Source: Actinotalea subterranea (lineage in GTDB: Bacteria; Actinomycetota; Actinomycetes; Actinomycetales; Cellulomonadaceae). Taken from it: a stretch of 64,000 nucleotides of DNA. Each line of letters opens with the position of its first letter. Within the stretch, counting starts at the first letter, position 1. The translations under genes were made by a program, and so were the position numbers. The stretch lies in contig NZ_VTTP01000006.1 in assembly GCF_008364845.1 (NCBI RefSeq), positions 1 through 64,000 on the forward strand, read 5' to 3'. The notes beneath the pieces are model-generated. The model was not told the origin of the DNA, made no database searches, and saw only the letters and a program-made list of their open reading frames with translations. Shown piece after piece: positions 17,041 through 25,482 of this stretch.

Positions 17041-17981
17041 CGCACGGCCTCCTCGGTGGTCTCGGCCGTCCGGGCGTCCTGGGCGTCCTGGTCGGGCAGG
17101 TCGGGTGACGTGGTCGCGTCGGTGAGCGTGGTCCGGCCCTCGCCGATGAGGCTGAGGTACACGTCCTCGAGCGTGGGGCGTCGCACCTCGAGGCCGGGGA
17201 CCTCACCGGGGGCGAAGCGCGCGGCGAGCTGGGCGACGACGGCGGTCGGGCTGTCGGTCGGCCGGCTCCGGGGGACCCCGTCCTCGGTCCAGTGCACGAC
17301 GGCGTCGTGCGCGCGCCGGCCGCCGAGCGCGGAGGGCGTGTCGAGAGCGACGACCCGGCCGTCGCGCACCACGGCGCACCGGTCGGCCAGGTGCTCCGCC
17401 TCGTCCAGGTAGTGCGTGGTCAGCAGGATCGTCGTGCCCTCGTCGCGCAGGCCCGCCACGAGGTCCCAGAAGTCGCGGCGCGCCTCGGGGTCGAAGCCGG
17501 TCGTGGGCTCGTCGAGGAACAGGAGCTCCGGCCGCCCGACGATGCCGAGGGCCACGTCGAGACGACGGCGCTGCCCGCCGGAGAGCTGCCGCACCCGCGT
17601 GCGGGCCTTCTCGGTCAGCCCCACGGCCGCGATGAGCTGCTCGGGGTCGCGCGAGCTCGGGTAGTACCGGGAGAAGTGGTGCACGAGCTCGGCCACCGTG
17701 AGCTCGGCCTGGTCGTTCGCCGTCTGGAGCACGACGCCGATGCGGCTGCGCCAGGTGCGGTCGCCGCCCCAGGGGTCGACCCCCAGGACGCGGACCTCGC
17801 CGCGGTCGCGGTGGCGGTAGCCCTCGAGGATCTCGATCGTGGTCGTCTTGCCGGCGCCGTTCGGGCCGAGCACCGCGAAGATCTCGCCGCGCTCGACGGT
17901 CAGGTCCAGGCCGTCGACGGCGCGCTTGGCGCCGTAGTGCTTGTGCAGGTCCCGTACATGGACCGCCACGTCAGGTGTCAT
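17037..17981 (-). CDS. ABC transporter ATP-binding protein
   Basis: 314 residues with Walker [11 protein letters not shown], signature LSGGQRRRLDVALGIVG, Walker B LLFLDEPTTGFD and H-loop LTTHYLDEAEH, typical of DrrA-like export ATPases. The C-terminal extension after the nucleotide-binding domain is also DrrA-like. ATG 17981 begins just before the domain and has CAGGCT six bases upstream; the open frame continues to 18194 through the palindrome but with no homology. First gene of the ABC-kinase-regulator operon. Confidence 0.92.
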   Translation of the reverse strand: MTPDVAVHVRDLHKHYGAKRAVDGLDLTVERGEIFAVLGPNGAGKTTTIEILEGYRHRDRGEVRVLGVDPWGGDRTWRSRIGVVLQTANDQAELTVAELVHHFSRYYPSSRDPEQLIAAVGLTEKARTRVRQLSGGQRRRLDVALGIVGRPELLFLDEPTTGFDPEARRDFWDLVAGLRDEGTTILLTTHYLDEAEHLADRCAVVRDGRVVALDTPSALGGRRAHDAVVHWTEDGVPRSRPTDSPTAVVAQLAARFAPGEVPGLEVRRPTLEDVYLSLIGEGRTTLTDATTSPDLPDQDAQDARTAETTEEAVR

Positions 17982-18030
17982 GGCTCCAGCCTGGCGCAGC
18001 GGCCGCCGGCCCGGCAGGCCCGGGTGGTGG

Positions 18031-18064
18031 GACCTGGTGTCCACCGATCGGTGGACACCAGGTC
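18031..18064. repeat. perfect 34-bp palindrome
   Basis: Arms GACCTGGTGTCCACC and GGTGGACACCAGGTC flank a central GATC, so the full 34 bases equal their own reverse complement. It lies 50-83 bases upstream of the ABC ATPase start and 21 bases past the aspartate aminotransferase stop. It could be a terminator of the aminotransferase (15-pair stem, four-base loop, no T tract) or an operator of the ABC operon. Confidence 0.9.
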
Positions 18065-18084
18065 GGGTGCCCGCGTCGTCGGCG

Positions 18085-19323
18085 TCAGCGCGCCTCGGCC
18101 AGCAGCGACTGGATGCGGCCCACGCCCTCGGCCAGGTCGGCGTCACCCAGGGCGTAGGACAGGCGCAGGTAGCCGCTGGGGCCGAACGCCTCACCGGGGA
18201 CGACCGCGACCTCGACCTCGTCGAGGATGAGCGACGCGAGCTCGGCCGACGTCGTCGGGGTGGTGCCGCGGATGGTCCGGCCGAGCACCCCGCGCACGCT
18301 CGGGTAGGCGTAGAACGCGCCCCGGGGCGTGGGGCACACGACGCCGTCGATCGCGGACAGCATCTCGACCATCGTCCGACGACGACGGTCGAAGGCGGTG
18401 CGCATCTCGTCCACGGCCGACAGGTCGCCCGTGAGCGCCGCGACGGCCGCCCGCTGGGACACGTTCGCGACGTTGGACGTCAGGTGGGACTGCAGGTTGG
18501 TCGCGGCCTTCGTCACGTCGGCGGGGGAGATCATCCAGCCCACGCGCCAGCCCGTCATCGCGTAGGTCTTCGCGACGCCGTTGAGCACGATCGTGGTGTC
18601 CGCGAGCTCAGGGACTGCCCGCACGATCGGCGTGGACACGGCGTCGTCGTAGACGAGGTGCTCGTAGATCTCGTCGGTGACGACCCAGATCCCGTGCTCG
18701 AGCGCCCAGCGGCCGATCTCCGCCGTCTGCTCGGGGGAGTACACCGCGCCCGTGGGGTTCGACGGCGAGCAGAAGAGCAGTGCCTTGGTGCGCTCGGTGC
18801 GCGCGGCCTCGAGCTGCTCGACCGTGACGAGGTAGCCCTGCGCGTCGTCCGCGAAGACCTCGACGGGAACCCCGCCGGCCAGGCGGATGGCCTCCGGGTA
18901 GGTGGTCCAGTACGGCGCGGGCAGCAGGACCTCGTCGCCCGGGTCCACGATCGTCGCGAACGCCTGGTAGACGGCCTGCTTGCCCCCGTTCGTCACGAGC
19001 ACCTGGCTCGGCTGGACCTCGTACCCGGAGTCGCGCAGCGTCTTGGCGGCGATCGCCTCGCGCAGGTCCGGCAGGCCCGCGGCGGGCGTGTAGCGGTGGT
19101 TCGCGGGGACCGAGCACGCGGCGACGGCGGCGTCGACGATGTACTGCGGCGTCGGGAAGTCGGGCTCGCCGGCTCCGAATCCGATGACGGGACGGCCGGC
19201 GGCCTTGAGGGCCTTGGCCTTCGCGTCGACGGCGAGGGTCGCGGACTCGGCGATCGCGCCGATGCGGCGCGAGACGCGACGCGCGGGCTGGGACGGGTGC
19301 GGGGCGGCGGGAGTCTGGCTCAC
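18085..19323 (-). CDS. aspartate aminotransferase (class I PLP-dependent)
   Basis: 412 residues, fold type I. Motifs: [15 protein letters not shown] near residue 50, [22 protein letters not shown] for the PLP-ring Asn, and the Schiff-base lysine in [16 protein letters not shown]. It interconverts aspartate/2-oxoglutarate with oxaloacetate/glutamate. GTG 19323 gives [10 protein letters not shown] and has CAGTAT six bases before it. The aminotransferase next to tRNA-Trp-secE-nusG is a conserved actinobacterial arrangement. Confidence 0.92.
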   Translation of the reverse strand: MSQTPAAPHPSQPARRVSRRIGAIAESATLAVDAKAKALKAAGRPVIGFGAGEPDFPTPQYIVDAAVAACSVPANHRYTPAAGLPDLREAIAAKTLRDSGYEVQPSQVLVTNGGKQAVYQAFATIVDPGDEVLLPAPYWTTYPEAIRLAGGVPVEVFADDAQGYLVTVEQLEAARTERTKALLFCSPSNPTGAVYSPEQTAEIGRWALEHGIWVVTDEIYEHLVYDDAVSTPIVRAVPELADTTIVLNGVAKTYAMTGWRVGWMISPADVTKAATNLQSHLTSNVANVSQRAAVAALTGDLSAVDEMRTAFDRRRRTMVEMLSAIDGVVCPTPRGAFYAYPSVRGVLGRTIRGTTPTTSAELASLILDEVEVAVVPGEAFGPSGYLRLSYALGDADLAEGVGRIQSLLAEAR

Positions 19324-19380
19324 CCGCCCATACTGGCACCCGGTGCTCACGGGCGCGCCGGCATGTCCACGAGGCGCCGT

Positions 19381-19410
19381 CCGGGGGCCGTCCGGGGGCC
19401 GTCCGGGGGT
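19381..19410. repeat. 11-base tandem repeat
   Basis: The unit CCGGGGGCCGT occurs twice exactly and a third time in part, in the gap between the aminotransferase and tRNA-Trp. No function is apparent; it may be a slippage product. Confidence 0.7.
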
Positions 19411-19414
19411 CCCG

Positions 19415-19444
19415 TTCGACCCGGCGCCGCGGACCACGTACACT
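19415..19444 (+). promoter_or_regulatory. candidate promoter for tRNA-Trp-secE-nusG
   Basis: TTCGAC (19415-19420), 18-base spacer, TACACT (19439-19444). Transcription would start near 19451, about 90 bases before the tRNA. A TTGACG at 19458 is not followed by a good -10. Confidence 0.45.
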
Positions 19445-19541
19445 CGACCGCTGGTGGTTGACGCCCGCCATGATGTGCCATGCCCGCACGAGCCGACGTG
19501 CTCGACGGGCCGGCGCGTCGGGGTGGGTGGCGGCGACCTGA

Positions 19542-19614
19542 AGGGCAGTGGCGCAATTGGTAGCGCACCGGTCTCCAAAACCGGCGGTTGTGGGTTCGAG
19601 TCCCGCCTGCCCTG
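19542..19614 (+). tRNA. tRNA-Trp (anticodon CCA)
   Basis: Acceptor AGGGCAG pairs with CTGCCCT; discriminator G19614; 3' CCA not encoded. Anticodon stem CCGGT/ACCGG with loop CTCCAAA and anticodon CCA. It stands just before secE, as in most actinobacteria. Confidence 0.95.
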
Positions 19615-19722
19615 CGTGAACGGCCGAGCCCGGTGGGCGCGGCGGCACGGGCGAACGAGTACGCCAGGCAACCGAGCCGAGCCGGGTCTCTCGGCGGCAC
19701 GGACGAGACGTAGGGACGAACT

Positions 19723-20010
19723 GTGAGCGATTCCGCACGAGCTGCGGCCGCCGGTGCCGAGGGCACGGGTCGCGAGGGCTCGCGCCCTGCTCGCGGTGGC
19801 AAGCAGGAGGAGCGTCGCGGGTTGTTCGCGCGTATCGCCCTGTTCTTCCGCCAGGTCGTCGCCGAGCTCAAGAAGGTCGTGCGGCCGACGCGCGCGGAAC
19901 TGCTGCGCTACACCGCCGTCGTCCTCGTCTTCGTGGCGGTCGTGATGGCGTTCGTCACCCTCGTCGACCTGGGCGTGGGTTCCCTGGTCGGCTGGGTCTT
20001 CGGCGGTTAG
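19723..20010 (+). CDS. secE: preprotein translocase subunit SecE
   Basis: 95 residues: a charged, Ala/Gly-rich head, the conserved amphipathic segment [20 protein letters not shown], then one C-terminal membrane helix. SecE clamps the SecY channel. GTG start with AGGGA upstream. Located before nusG as in nearly all bacteria. Confidence 0.93.
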   Translation: MSDSARAAAAGAEGTGREGSRPARGGKQEERRGLFARIALFFRQVVAELKKVVRPTRAELLRYTAVVLVFVAVVMAFVTLVDLGVGSLVGWVFGG

Positions 20011-20078
20011 CCGACCGGCCGGACCGCCCCGCACGTCCCGAGCAAGACATCACAGTCGTCAGAAAGCAGGTTCTCCCC

Positions 20079-20909
20079 GTGTCGCACGAGTCGCTGGAGC
20101 CGACCGAGCAGGACGAGACGCAGGTCGCCGACGCCGCCGTCGAGGACGGTGCGTTCGCGCAGGTCGACACCGACGCCGCGCCCGAGCTCGAGCCGGCCGA
20201 CGGTGACGAGGCCACGGACGAGGCGGCCGAGGACGAGGCGGCCGAGGACGAGGCGGCCGACGAGCCGATCGCCGACGCCGACGCCGACCTCGATGCGTCC
20301 GACGACGACGAGGACGCCGACCCGGTGGCCGCGTTCAAGGCCGAGCTGCGGCGTCAGCCGGGCGACTGGTACGTGATCCACTCCTACGCGGGCTACGAGA
20401 ACCGCGTGAAGGCGAACCTGGAGAACCGCACCCAGAGCCTGAACATGGAGGACTACATCCACCAGGTGGAGGTCCCCATGGAGGAGGTCACGGAGATCAA
20501 GAACGCGCAGCGCAAGGTCGTGCGCCGCGTCCGGATCCCGGGTTACGTCCTCGTCCGCATGGACCTGACCGACGAGTCGTGGGGCGCGGTCCGGCACACG
20601 CCGGGCGTCACGGGCTTCGTGGGGCACACGCACCAGCCCGTCCCGCTCACGCTCGACGAGGTCTTCTCGATGCTCGCGCCGTCCCTGGCGCCGGCCACGG
20701 AGAAGGCCAAGGGCCAGGCGGCCGCCCCGCAGATCGCCGTCGACTTCACGGTCGGCGAGTCGGTCACCGTCACCGACGGACCCTTCGACACGCTGCCCGC
20801 GACGATCTCCGAGATCAACGCCGAGGGTCAGAAGCTCAAGGTCCTCGTCTCCATCTTCGGCCGGGAGACCCCGGTCGAGCTGTCGTTCAACCAGGTCGCC
20901 AAGATCTGA
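20079..20909 (+). CDS. nusG: transcription termination/antitermination protein NusG
   Basis: 276 residues. The NGN domain begins near residue 92 ([20 protein letters not shown]) and binds RNA polymerase; the KOW domain is at the C-terminus ([29 protein letters not shown]). Before them is an unusually acidic extension of about 85 residues with DEAAEDEAA repeats and a run of Asp/Glu. NusG couples transcription to translation and helps Rho. GTG start after AGCAGG. Confidence 0.95.
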   Translation: MSHESLEPTEQDETQVADAAVEDGAFAQVDTDAAPELEPADGDEATDEAAEDEAAEDEAADEPIADADADLDASDDDEDADPVAAFKAELRRQPGDWYVIHSYAGYENRVKANLENRTQSLNMEDYIHQVEVPMEEVTEIKNAQRKVVRRVRIPGYVLVRMDLTDESWGAVRHTPGVTGFVGHTHQPVPLTLDEVFSMLAPSLAPATEKAKGQAAAPQIAVDFTVGESVTVTDGPFDTLPATISEINAEGQKLKVLVSIFGRETPVELSFNQVAKI

Positions 20910-20992
20910 GCTGAGCCAGGCCCACGGGCCAGCGGCAGCACTGCAACCGGGTCATCGCCCACGGCGTCGGCCCACGAACAACGGAAGGCATC

Positions 20993-21424
20993 ATGCCCCC
21001 CAAGAAGAAGGTCTCCGGCCTGATCAAGCTCCAGATCAACGCTGGGGCTGCCACGCCGGCGCCGCCCATCGGTCCCGCGCTGGGCCAGCACGGCGTCAAC
21101 ATCATGGAGTTCTGCAAGGCGTACAACGCGGCGACCGAGTCGCAGCGCGGCAACGTCATCCCGGTCGAGATCACGGTCTACGAGGACCGCTCGTTCACCT
21201 TCATCACCAAGACCCCGCCGGCCGCCGAGCTGATCAAGAAGGCCGCCGGCGTCGCCAAGGGCTCGCCGACGCCGCACACCGTCAAGGTCGCGACGCTCAC
21301 GCAGGCCCAGGTCCGCGAGATCGCGCAGACGAAGCTCGAGGACCTCAACGCCAACGACCTCGAGGCCGCCGCGAAGATCGTCGCCGGCACCGCCCGCTCG
21401 ATGGGCATCAAGGTCGAGGGCTGA
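20993..21424 (+). CDS. rplK: 50S ribosomal protein L11 (uL11)
   Basis: 143 residues, full length. [19 protein letters not shown] head and the proline-rich [15 protein letters not shown] are diagnostic; the C-terminal domain binds the GTPase-associated region of 23S rRNA, where L11 supports factor binding and the stringent response. ATG with GGAAGG upstream. First gene of the L11-L1 pair. Confidence 0.97.
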   Translation: MPPKKKVSGLIKLQINAGAATPAPPIGPALGQHGVNIMEFCKAYNAATESQRGNVIPVEITVYEDRSFTFITKTPPAAELIKKAAGVAKGSPTPHTVKVATLTQAQVREIAQTKLEDLNANDLEAAAKIVAGTARSMGIKVEG

Positions 21425-21447
21425 CCTCACCGGTACCACCAGCACGA

Positions 21448-21471
21448 CCCCGCGGCCGGACGGCCGCGGGG
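21448..21471 (+). other. GC hairpin in rplK-rplA gap
   Basis: CCCCGCGGCC and GGCCGCGGGG form a ten-pair stem with a four-base loop between the L11 stop and the L1 ribosome binding site. It may tune L1 translation or partly terminate; no T tract follows. Confidence 0.5.
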
Positions 21472-21528
21472 CACCCAGTGGCAGGGCCCTTGGCGGCCCG
21501 TCGACCACGACTGCCGAAGGAGCAGAGC

Positions 21529-22251
21529 ATGGCCAAGCACAGCAAGGCGTACCGCAACGCGGCCGCGACCATCGACAAGGAGCGCGTGTACGCGCCCCTC
21601 GAGGCGATCCGGCTCGCGCAGAAGACGTCGTCCACGAAGTACGACGCCACGGTCGAGGTGGCCTTCCGCCTCGGCGTCGACCCGCGCAAGGCGGACCAGA
21701 TGGTCCGTGGCACGGTCAACCTGCCGCACGGCACGGGCAAGACCGCGCGCGTCCTCGTCTTCGCGACGGGTGAGCGTGCCGAGCAGGCCCGCGCGGCCGG
21801 CGCCGACGAGGTCGGTGGCGACGAGCTCATCGAGAAGGTCGCCGCCGGCTACACGGACTTCGACTCCGCCGTCGCGACGCCCGACCTCATGGGCAAGGTC
21901 GGTCGTCTGGGCAAGGTGCTGGGCCCGCGTGGCCTGATGCCGAACCCGAAGACGGGCACCGTGACGATGGACGTGGCCAAGGCCGTCTCCGAGATCAAGG
22001 GCGGGAAGATCGAGTTCCGCGTCGACAAGCACGCGAACCTCCACTTCATCATCGGCAAGACGTCGTTCTCCGACATCGCGCTCACCGAGAACTACGCGGC
22101 GGCGCTGGACGAGATCCTGCGTCTGAAGCCGGCGTCCTCGAAGGGCCGCTACATCGCGAAGGCGTTCGTCTCCACCACGATGGGCCCGAGCATCCCGCTC
22201 GACCAGAACAAGACGCGCAACCTCACGGTCGAGGAGACCGACGAGGGCTGA
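21529..22251 (+). CDS. rplA: 50S ribosomal protein L1 (uL1)
   Basis: 240 residues, standard L1 length, with [16 protein letters not shown] and the two-domain layout of L1, the stalk protein near the E site. ATG at 21529 has GAAGGAG eight bases upstream; an upstream in-frame start at 21478 is not supported. A strong terminator follows, so L11-L1 is a closed transcription unit. Confidence 0.97.
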   Translation: MAKHSKAYRNAAATIDKERVYAPLEAIRLAQKTSSTKYDATVEVAFRLGVDPRKADQMVRGTVNLPHGTGKTARVLVFATGERAEQARAAGADEVGGDELIEKVAAGYTDFDSAVATPDLMGKVGRLGKVLGPRGLMPNPKTGTVTMDVAKAVSEIKGGKIEFRVDKHANLHFIIGKTSFSDIALTENYAAALDEILRLKPASSKGRYIAKAFVSTTMGPSIPLDQNKTRNLTVEETDEG

Positions 22252-22293
22252 GCCCGCACAGCGGCGCCACGCGCGCCCGCGTCGTCCAGGAGG

Positions 22294-22324
22294 GCCCGGC
22301 AGCTTCGGCTGCCGGGCTCTTCTG
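22294..22324 (+). terminator. rho-independent terminator after rplA
   Basis: GCCCGGCAGC, loop TTCG, GCTGCCGGGC followed by TCTTCTG. A ten-pair stem with a stable UUCG tetraloop and a short pyrimidine tail. It separates rplKA from the following sigma/protease island. Confidence 0.85.
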
Positions 22325-22415
22325 CGTCCCCGGCGGCCGCCGCAGGAAGGTTCTCGTCGTCGGGCCGTCACAGACGCGACGTGGCGTGCTCCTGAGATGT
22401 CGGCAGGGGCGATCC

Positions 22416-22445
22416 TTGTCGGACCGTGACGTGGCGCACTACGTT
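22416..22445 (+). promoter_or_regulatory. candidate promoter of the sigma/S8/CHAT island
   Basis: TTGTCG (22416-22421), 18-base spacer, TACGTT (22440-22445). Transcription would begin near 22452, which leaves ATG 22480 as the first usable start of the sigma gene and excludes the GTG at 22426. It resembles housekeeping promoters rather than an obvious ECF-type element. Confidence 0.5.
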
Positions 22446-22479
22446 GGGGCCCCCGACGGACCCGAGAGGGCTCAGGTCG

Positions 22480-23115
22480 ATGAACCGGACGACGGACAGC
22501 GCGACCGACGACGTCGGCGCGACGGCCTCGACGCTGGGCCGACGCGCGGGCGCGGCCCTCGCTGCGTACCGCGCCGGGGACCCGCAGCCGCTGGCCGGGC
22601 TCGTCCGCGAGGCCACCCCGCTCCTCTGGCACGTCGTGCGTGCGCAGGGCGTCGAGCGCGACGAGGCCGAGGACGTGGTGCAGGGCGTCTGGCTCGCGCT
22701 CGTGCGCAACGCGGCGACGATCCGGGAGCCCGACGCCGTGCTCGCCTGGCTCCTCGTCAGCGCACGCCGAGCCGCGTGGCAGGTGGTCAGGCGCCGCCGT
22801 GACGCCCAGCGCCGCACAGCCGCCCTCCCGGAGCCGGAAGGACCACGGGGCGGCGACCTGGCGTCCACGGACCCGCCGGTGGAGGCCCCGGTGCTCGTCG
22901 CCGAGCGCGACACGGCGCTGTGGCGCAGCTTCAGCGCCCTCCCGGAGCGCTGCCAGCAGATCCTGCGGTTCGTCGCGATGGCGGACCGGCCGGACTACCG
23001 GGCCATCGCGACCGTCACCGGGCTGCAGGTCACCGCGGTCGGCGTGACGCGCGGCCGGTGCCTGGCGAAGCTGCGGACGCTGCTGGACCGCGACGAGGGG
23101 TGGGTGAGCACATGA
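22480..23115 (+). CDS. ECF-like sigma-70 family RNA polymerase sigma factor
   Basis: 211 residues with only sigma regions 2 and 4. Region 2: LWHVVRAQGVERDEAEDVVQGVWLAL-like stretch (residues about 50-75) and PDAVLAWLLVSARRAAWQVV; region 4: LPERCQQILRF and YRAIATVTGLQVTAVGVTRGR as the -35-binding helix-turn-helix, residues about 150-200. It is expected to direct polymerase to a small regulon. No anti-sigma factor with a membrane segment is adjacent; the next, overlapping gene may play that part. Start ATG 22480 chosen over GTG 22426 on promoter position. It is head of an operon with two proteases, not linked to the ribosomal genes in function. Confidence 0.85.
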   Translation: MNRTTDSATDDVGATASTLGRRAGAALAAYRAGDPQPLAGLVREATPLLWHVVRAQGVERDEAEDVVQGVWLALVRNAATIREPDAVLAWLLVSARRAAWQVVRRRRDAQRRTAALPEPEGPRGGDLASTDPPVEAPVLVAERDTALWRSFSALPERCQQILRFVAMADRPDYRAIATVTGLQVTAVGVTRGRCLAKLRTLLDRDEGWVST

Positions 23116-23621
23116 GCGACGAGGGGCTGTCGGCCGACGTGCCGATGGACGCGGACGACCTGGCCGTCCTGGCCGAGCTGGCCCGGCTGTTCGAGCGGGT
23201 GGACCCACCCCCGCGGGGCCTCGTGGACCGGACGCTGTTCGCGCTCACGCTCGAGGCGCTGCAGACGCAGGTCATGGAGCTCCAGCACCTCGAGCAGCCT
23301 GCGCTCAGCGTGCGCGGGGACGGTGGCGCGCCCGGTCGGGAGTCGGTCGAGGCCCGCACGATCACCTTCACCGCGGACGCCGTGACCGTGATGATCACCC
23401 TGTCCGAGGGGCCGCACGGCGGGGTCCGGATCGACGGCTGGAGCGCCCCGGCCACCCGGTTCGTCGTCGACCTGTACCGGCCCGACGACCACCTGCAGAC
23501 GGAGTCCGACGACGACGGCGCATTCGTCATCCCGGACGTCCCGCCGGGGCTGGCGAGCCTCGTGCTGCGGCGCGCGGACGGCGCCGGCCCGGCCGTGAGC
23601 ACGCCGGTCATCGAGCTGTGA
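23112..23621 (+). CDS. unknown two-part protein coupled to the sigma factor
   Basis: 169 residues, ATGA overlap with the sigma gene, so translationally coupled. Residues 1-60 are acidic and probably helical (DDLAVLAELARLFERVDPPP, then LVDRTLFALTLEALQTQVMEL). Residues 75-169 look like a beta-sandwich similar to carboxypeptidase-regulatory-like domains (FVVDLYRPDDHLQTE, DDDGAFVIPDVPPGLASLVL). There is no signal peptide or membrane helix. The helical part could bind the sigma factor and the sandwich could sense or dock a ligand; both are guesses from position and layout. Confidence 0.75.
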   Translation: MSDEGLSADVPMDADDLAVLAELARLFERVDPPPRGLVDRTLFALTLEALQTQVMELQHLEQPALSVRGDGGAPGRESVEARTITFTADAVTVMITLSEGPHGGVRIDGWSAPATRFVVDLYRPDDHLQTESDDDGAFVIPDVPPGLASLVLRRADGAGPAVSTPVIEL

Positions 23622-23696
23622 GCAGACAGTGACGCGTCCGGGGGCGAGCCGGTCCGCCGGGCCGTCGTCGCGCACGCCTCGAGGCGAGGGGACGAG

Positions 23697-25445
23697 ATGA
23701 CCGAGGGTACGTACGGCCGGCCGGGCGACGGGCGGGGGAAGGACCCGGGCGACGGGGCGCAGGGCCCGCCGGACGGCGGGACCGACCTGACGTGGCGCAT
23801 CCGGGTCCTGGACCCGCGGACCGCGGTGCGACGCGGGGACGCGCCGCCGCCGGCCCCGACCACGTACGTCGCCGACCGCGTCCTCCTCGCGGGCGGGGAG
23901 GGTGCCAAGGCGGAGCTCGCTGCCGAGCTCGGGCGTGCCGCTGCGGAGCGCGGGTGGATGGTGACCGTCGAGCCGGGCGTGGACCAGGATGCGGCGCTGC
24001 TGCGCCGCGCCGACCTCCGTCCGGAGCTGCTCGCCGGCGTGGTGCCGGCGTTCTCGGCAGTGCGCCTGGCGCCCGCGGACGCCGCGGGTCCTCCGCCCGA
24101 CGCCTGGGAGCTCGTCGAGGCCGTCGGCGGGCGTGCCGCGGCGACGGGTGCGACCGTCGCGCTCGACCACGTGCTGGTCGCGTCGATCGGGCCGTCGATC
24201 GGTGGGTCGCCGTACACGCAGCCGCACCCCTACACGCAGCCCCACCCGTACACCCAGCCCCACCCGTACACCCAGCCGCACCCGTACACGCAACCGCACC
24301 CCTCGGCCGCGCTCGCCGAGTACGGCTCCGCGGGCCGCGGCGGCCGCAGCCCCGTGACCTGGGTGGGCCCGCGGCCGGCCCGACGCCACGCGTCGGGCAA
24401 GAGCGCCTTCGTCACGGCCGACGGCATGGCCCGGCCGGTCGTGGCCGTCCTGGACACCGGCACCGGCGAGCACCCGTGGTTCGACGGGGACGTCGTCGTG
24501 CGTGACCCGGAGGTCCTCGGCGTCCCCGTCGGCCCCTACCCGCGGCCCGCCGTCGCGCTGCACGACCCCGAGGTCGGCGGCATGGCCGTCGACCCGCTGA
24601 CCGGGGGCCTCGACCCGGCCGCCGGGCACGGCACGTTCATCGCGGGCCTGGTCCACCAGCGCTGCCCGGACGCCGTCGTCCTCTCGTGCCGGCTCTACGG
24701 GGGCGAGGGCATCGTCTCCGAGTGGGACCTGCTGCGTGCGCTCCGACGCCTCCTCCTCTTCCACGTCCTGGGCCTGCACGGACGCGCCGGCCACCACCCC
24801 GTCGACGTGGTCAACCTGTCCCTCGGCTACTACCACGAGCGTCCCGGCGACGCGGTGTTCGACGGCCCCTTCGGCGCATGCCTCGCGGCGCTGCGTCGGC
24901 ACGGGGTGGCGGTCGTCGTCTCCGCGGGGAACGACGCCGACCCGCGCCCGTCGTACCCGGCTGCGTTCGCCCCGCGGCTGGACCCCGCGACGGCCCCGCC
25001 GACCCCGCTCGACCCCGCGTCCCTGACGTGGGCCGAGCCCTGCGTCGTGAGCGTGGGCGCCCTCAACCCGGACGGCACGACGGCGCTGTTCAGCAACGAC
25101 GGCGCGTGGGTCACGTGCCGACGGCCGGGCGCGGCCGTGGTGAGCACGCTGCCCGTGACGCTCGCCGGGTCGCTCACGGCGTCACGCAGGCTGCGGGGCC
25201 GGGTGCCGGACGAGCGCCGGGCCACCATCGACCCGGACGGGTTCGCGGGCGGCTTCGGGGTGTGGAGCGGGACGTCGTTCGCGTCCCCCGTGCTCGCGGG
25301 TGATTTGGCCGCCGCGGTCCTGGCGGCCCGGGAGGCGGGGAGCACCGTGGCGGCTGGCACGACCTGGGACGACGCCCTCGCCGCGCGGTGCGTGCACACC
25401 TGGGAGGCGATCACCGCGACGACGGGGCTCGCGCCGCACCCGTGA
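23697..25445 (+). CDS. cytoplasmic S8 (subtilisin-like) serine peptidase
   Basis: 582 residues. A 240-residue N-terminal region without recognised domain, including five YTQPHP repeats (173-202), precedes a complete subtilase domain: D253 in AVLDTGTGEHPW, H311 in GHGTFIAGLVH, oxyanion N412 in VVSAGNDAD and S527 in WSGTSFASP. All four catalytic positions are intact. No signal peptide is present, unlike most subtilases, so it probably acts inside the cell. ATG 23697 follows GAGGGG. Belongs to the sigma/CHAT operon and may be processed by, or process, the CHAT protein (inference). Confidence 0.9.
   Translation: MTEGTYGRPGDGRGKDPGDGAQGPPDGGTDLTWRIRVLDPRTAVRRGDAPPPAPTTYVADRVLLAGGEGAKAELAAELGRAAAERGWMVTVEPGVDQDAALLRRADLRPELLAGVVPAFSAVRLAPADAAGPPPDAWELVEAVGGRAAATGATVALDHVLVASIGPSIGGSPYTQPHPYTQPHPYTQPHPYTQPHPYTQPHPSAALAEYGSAGRGGRSPVTWVGPRPARRHASGKSAFVTADGMARPVVAVLDTGTGEHPWFDGDVVVRDPEVLGVPVGPYPRPAVALHDPEVGGMAVDPLTGGLDPAAGHGTFIAGLVHQRCPDAVVLSCRLYGGEGIVSEWDLLRALRRLLLFHVLGLHGRAGHHPVDVVNLSLGYYHERPGDAVFDGPFGACLAALRRHGVAVVVSAGNDADPRPSYPAAFAPRLDPATAPPTPLDPASLTWAEPCVVSVGALNPDGTTALFSNDGAWVTCRRPGAAVVSTLPVTLAGSLTASRRLRGRVPDERRATIDPDGFAGGFGVWSGTSFASPVLAGDLAAAVLAAREAGSTVAAGTTWDDALAARCVHTWEAITATTGLAPHP
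24213..24302 (+). repeat. five 18-base repeats coding YTQPHP
   Basis: Five head-to-tail in-frame copies with silent differences among them (for example ACG or ACC for Thr, CAG or CAA for Gln). They form a 30-residue Pro/His/Tyr-rich hinge between the N-terminal region and the catalytic domain, possibly a flexible linker or a cleavage or metal-binding segment. Confidence 0.9.
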
Positions 25446-25482
25446 CGACGGGCGTCGGGTCCGTGGCGCCCCGGCCGTCGGC

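Noticed and set aside
19458-19490. TTGACG as the tRNA-Trp promoter
   Set aside because: No TANNNT hexamer at 16-18 bases downstream; the TTCGAC-N18-TACACT pair just upstream fits better.
22426-22479. GTG at 22426 as sigma factor start
   Set aside because: It lies within the likely promoter, upstream of the predicted transcription start; ATG 22480 is preferred.
24213-24302. Possible CRISPR-like array
   Set aside because: The 18-base units are contiguous, in frame and without spacers; they encode YTQPHP.
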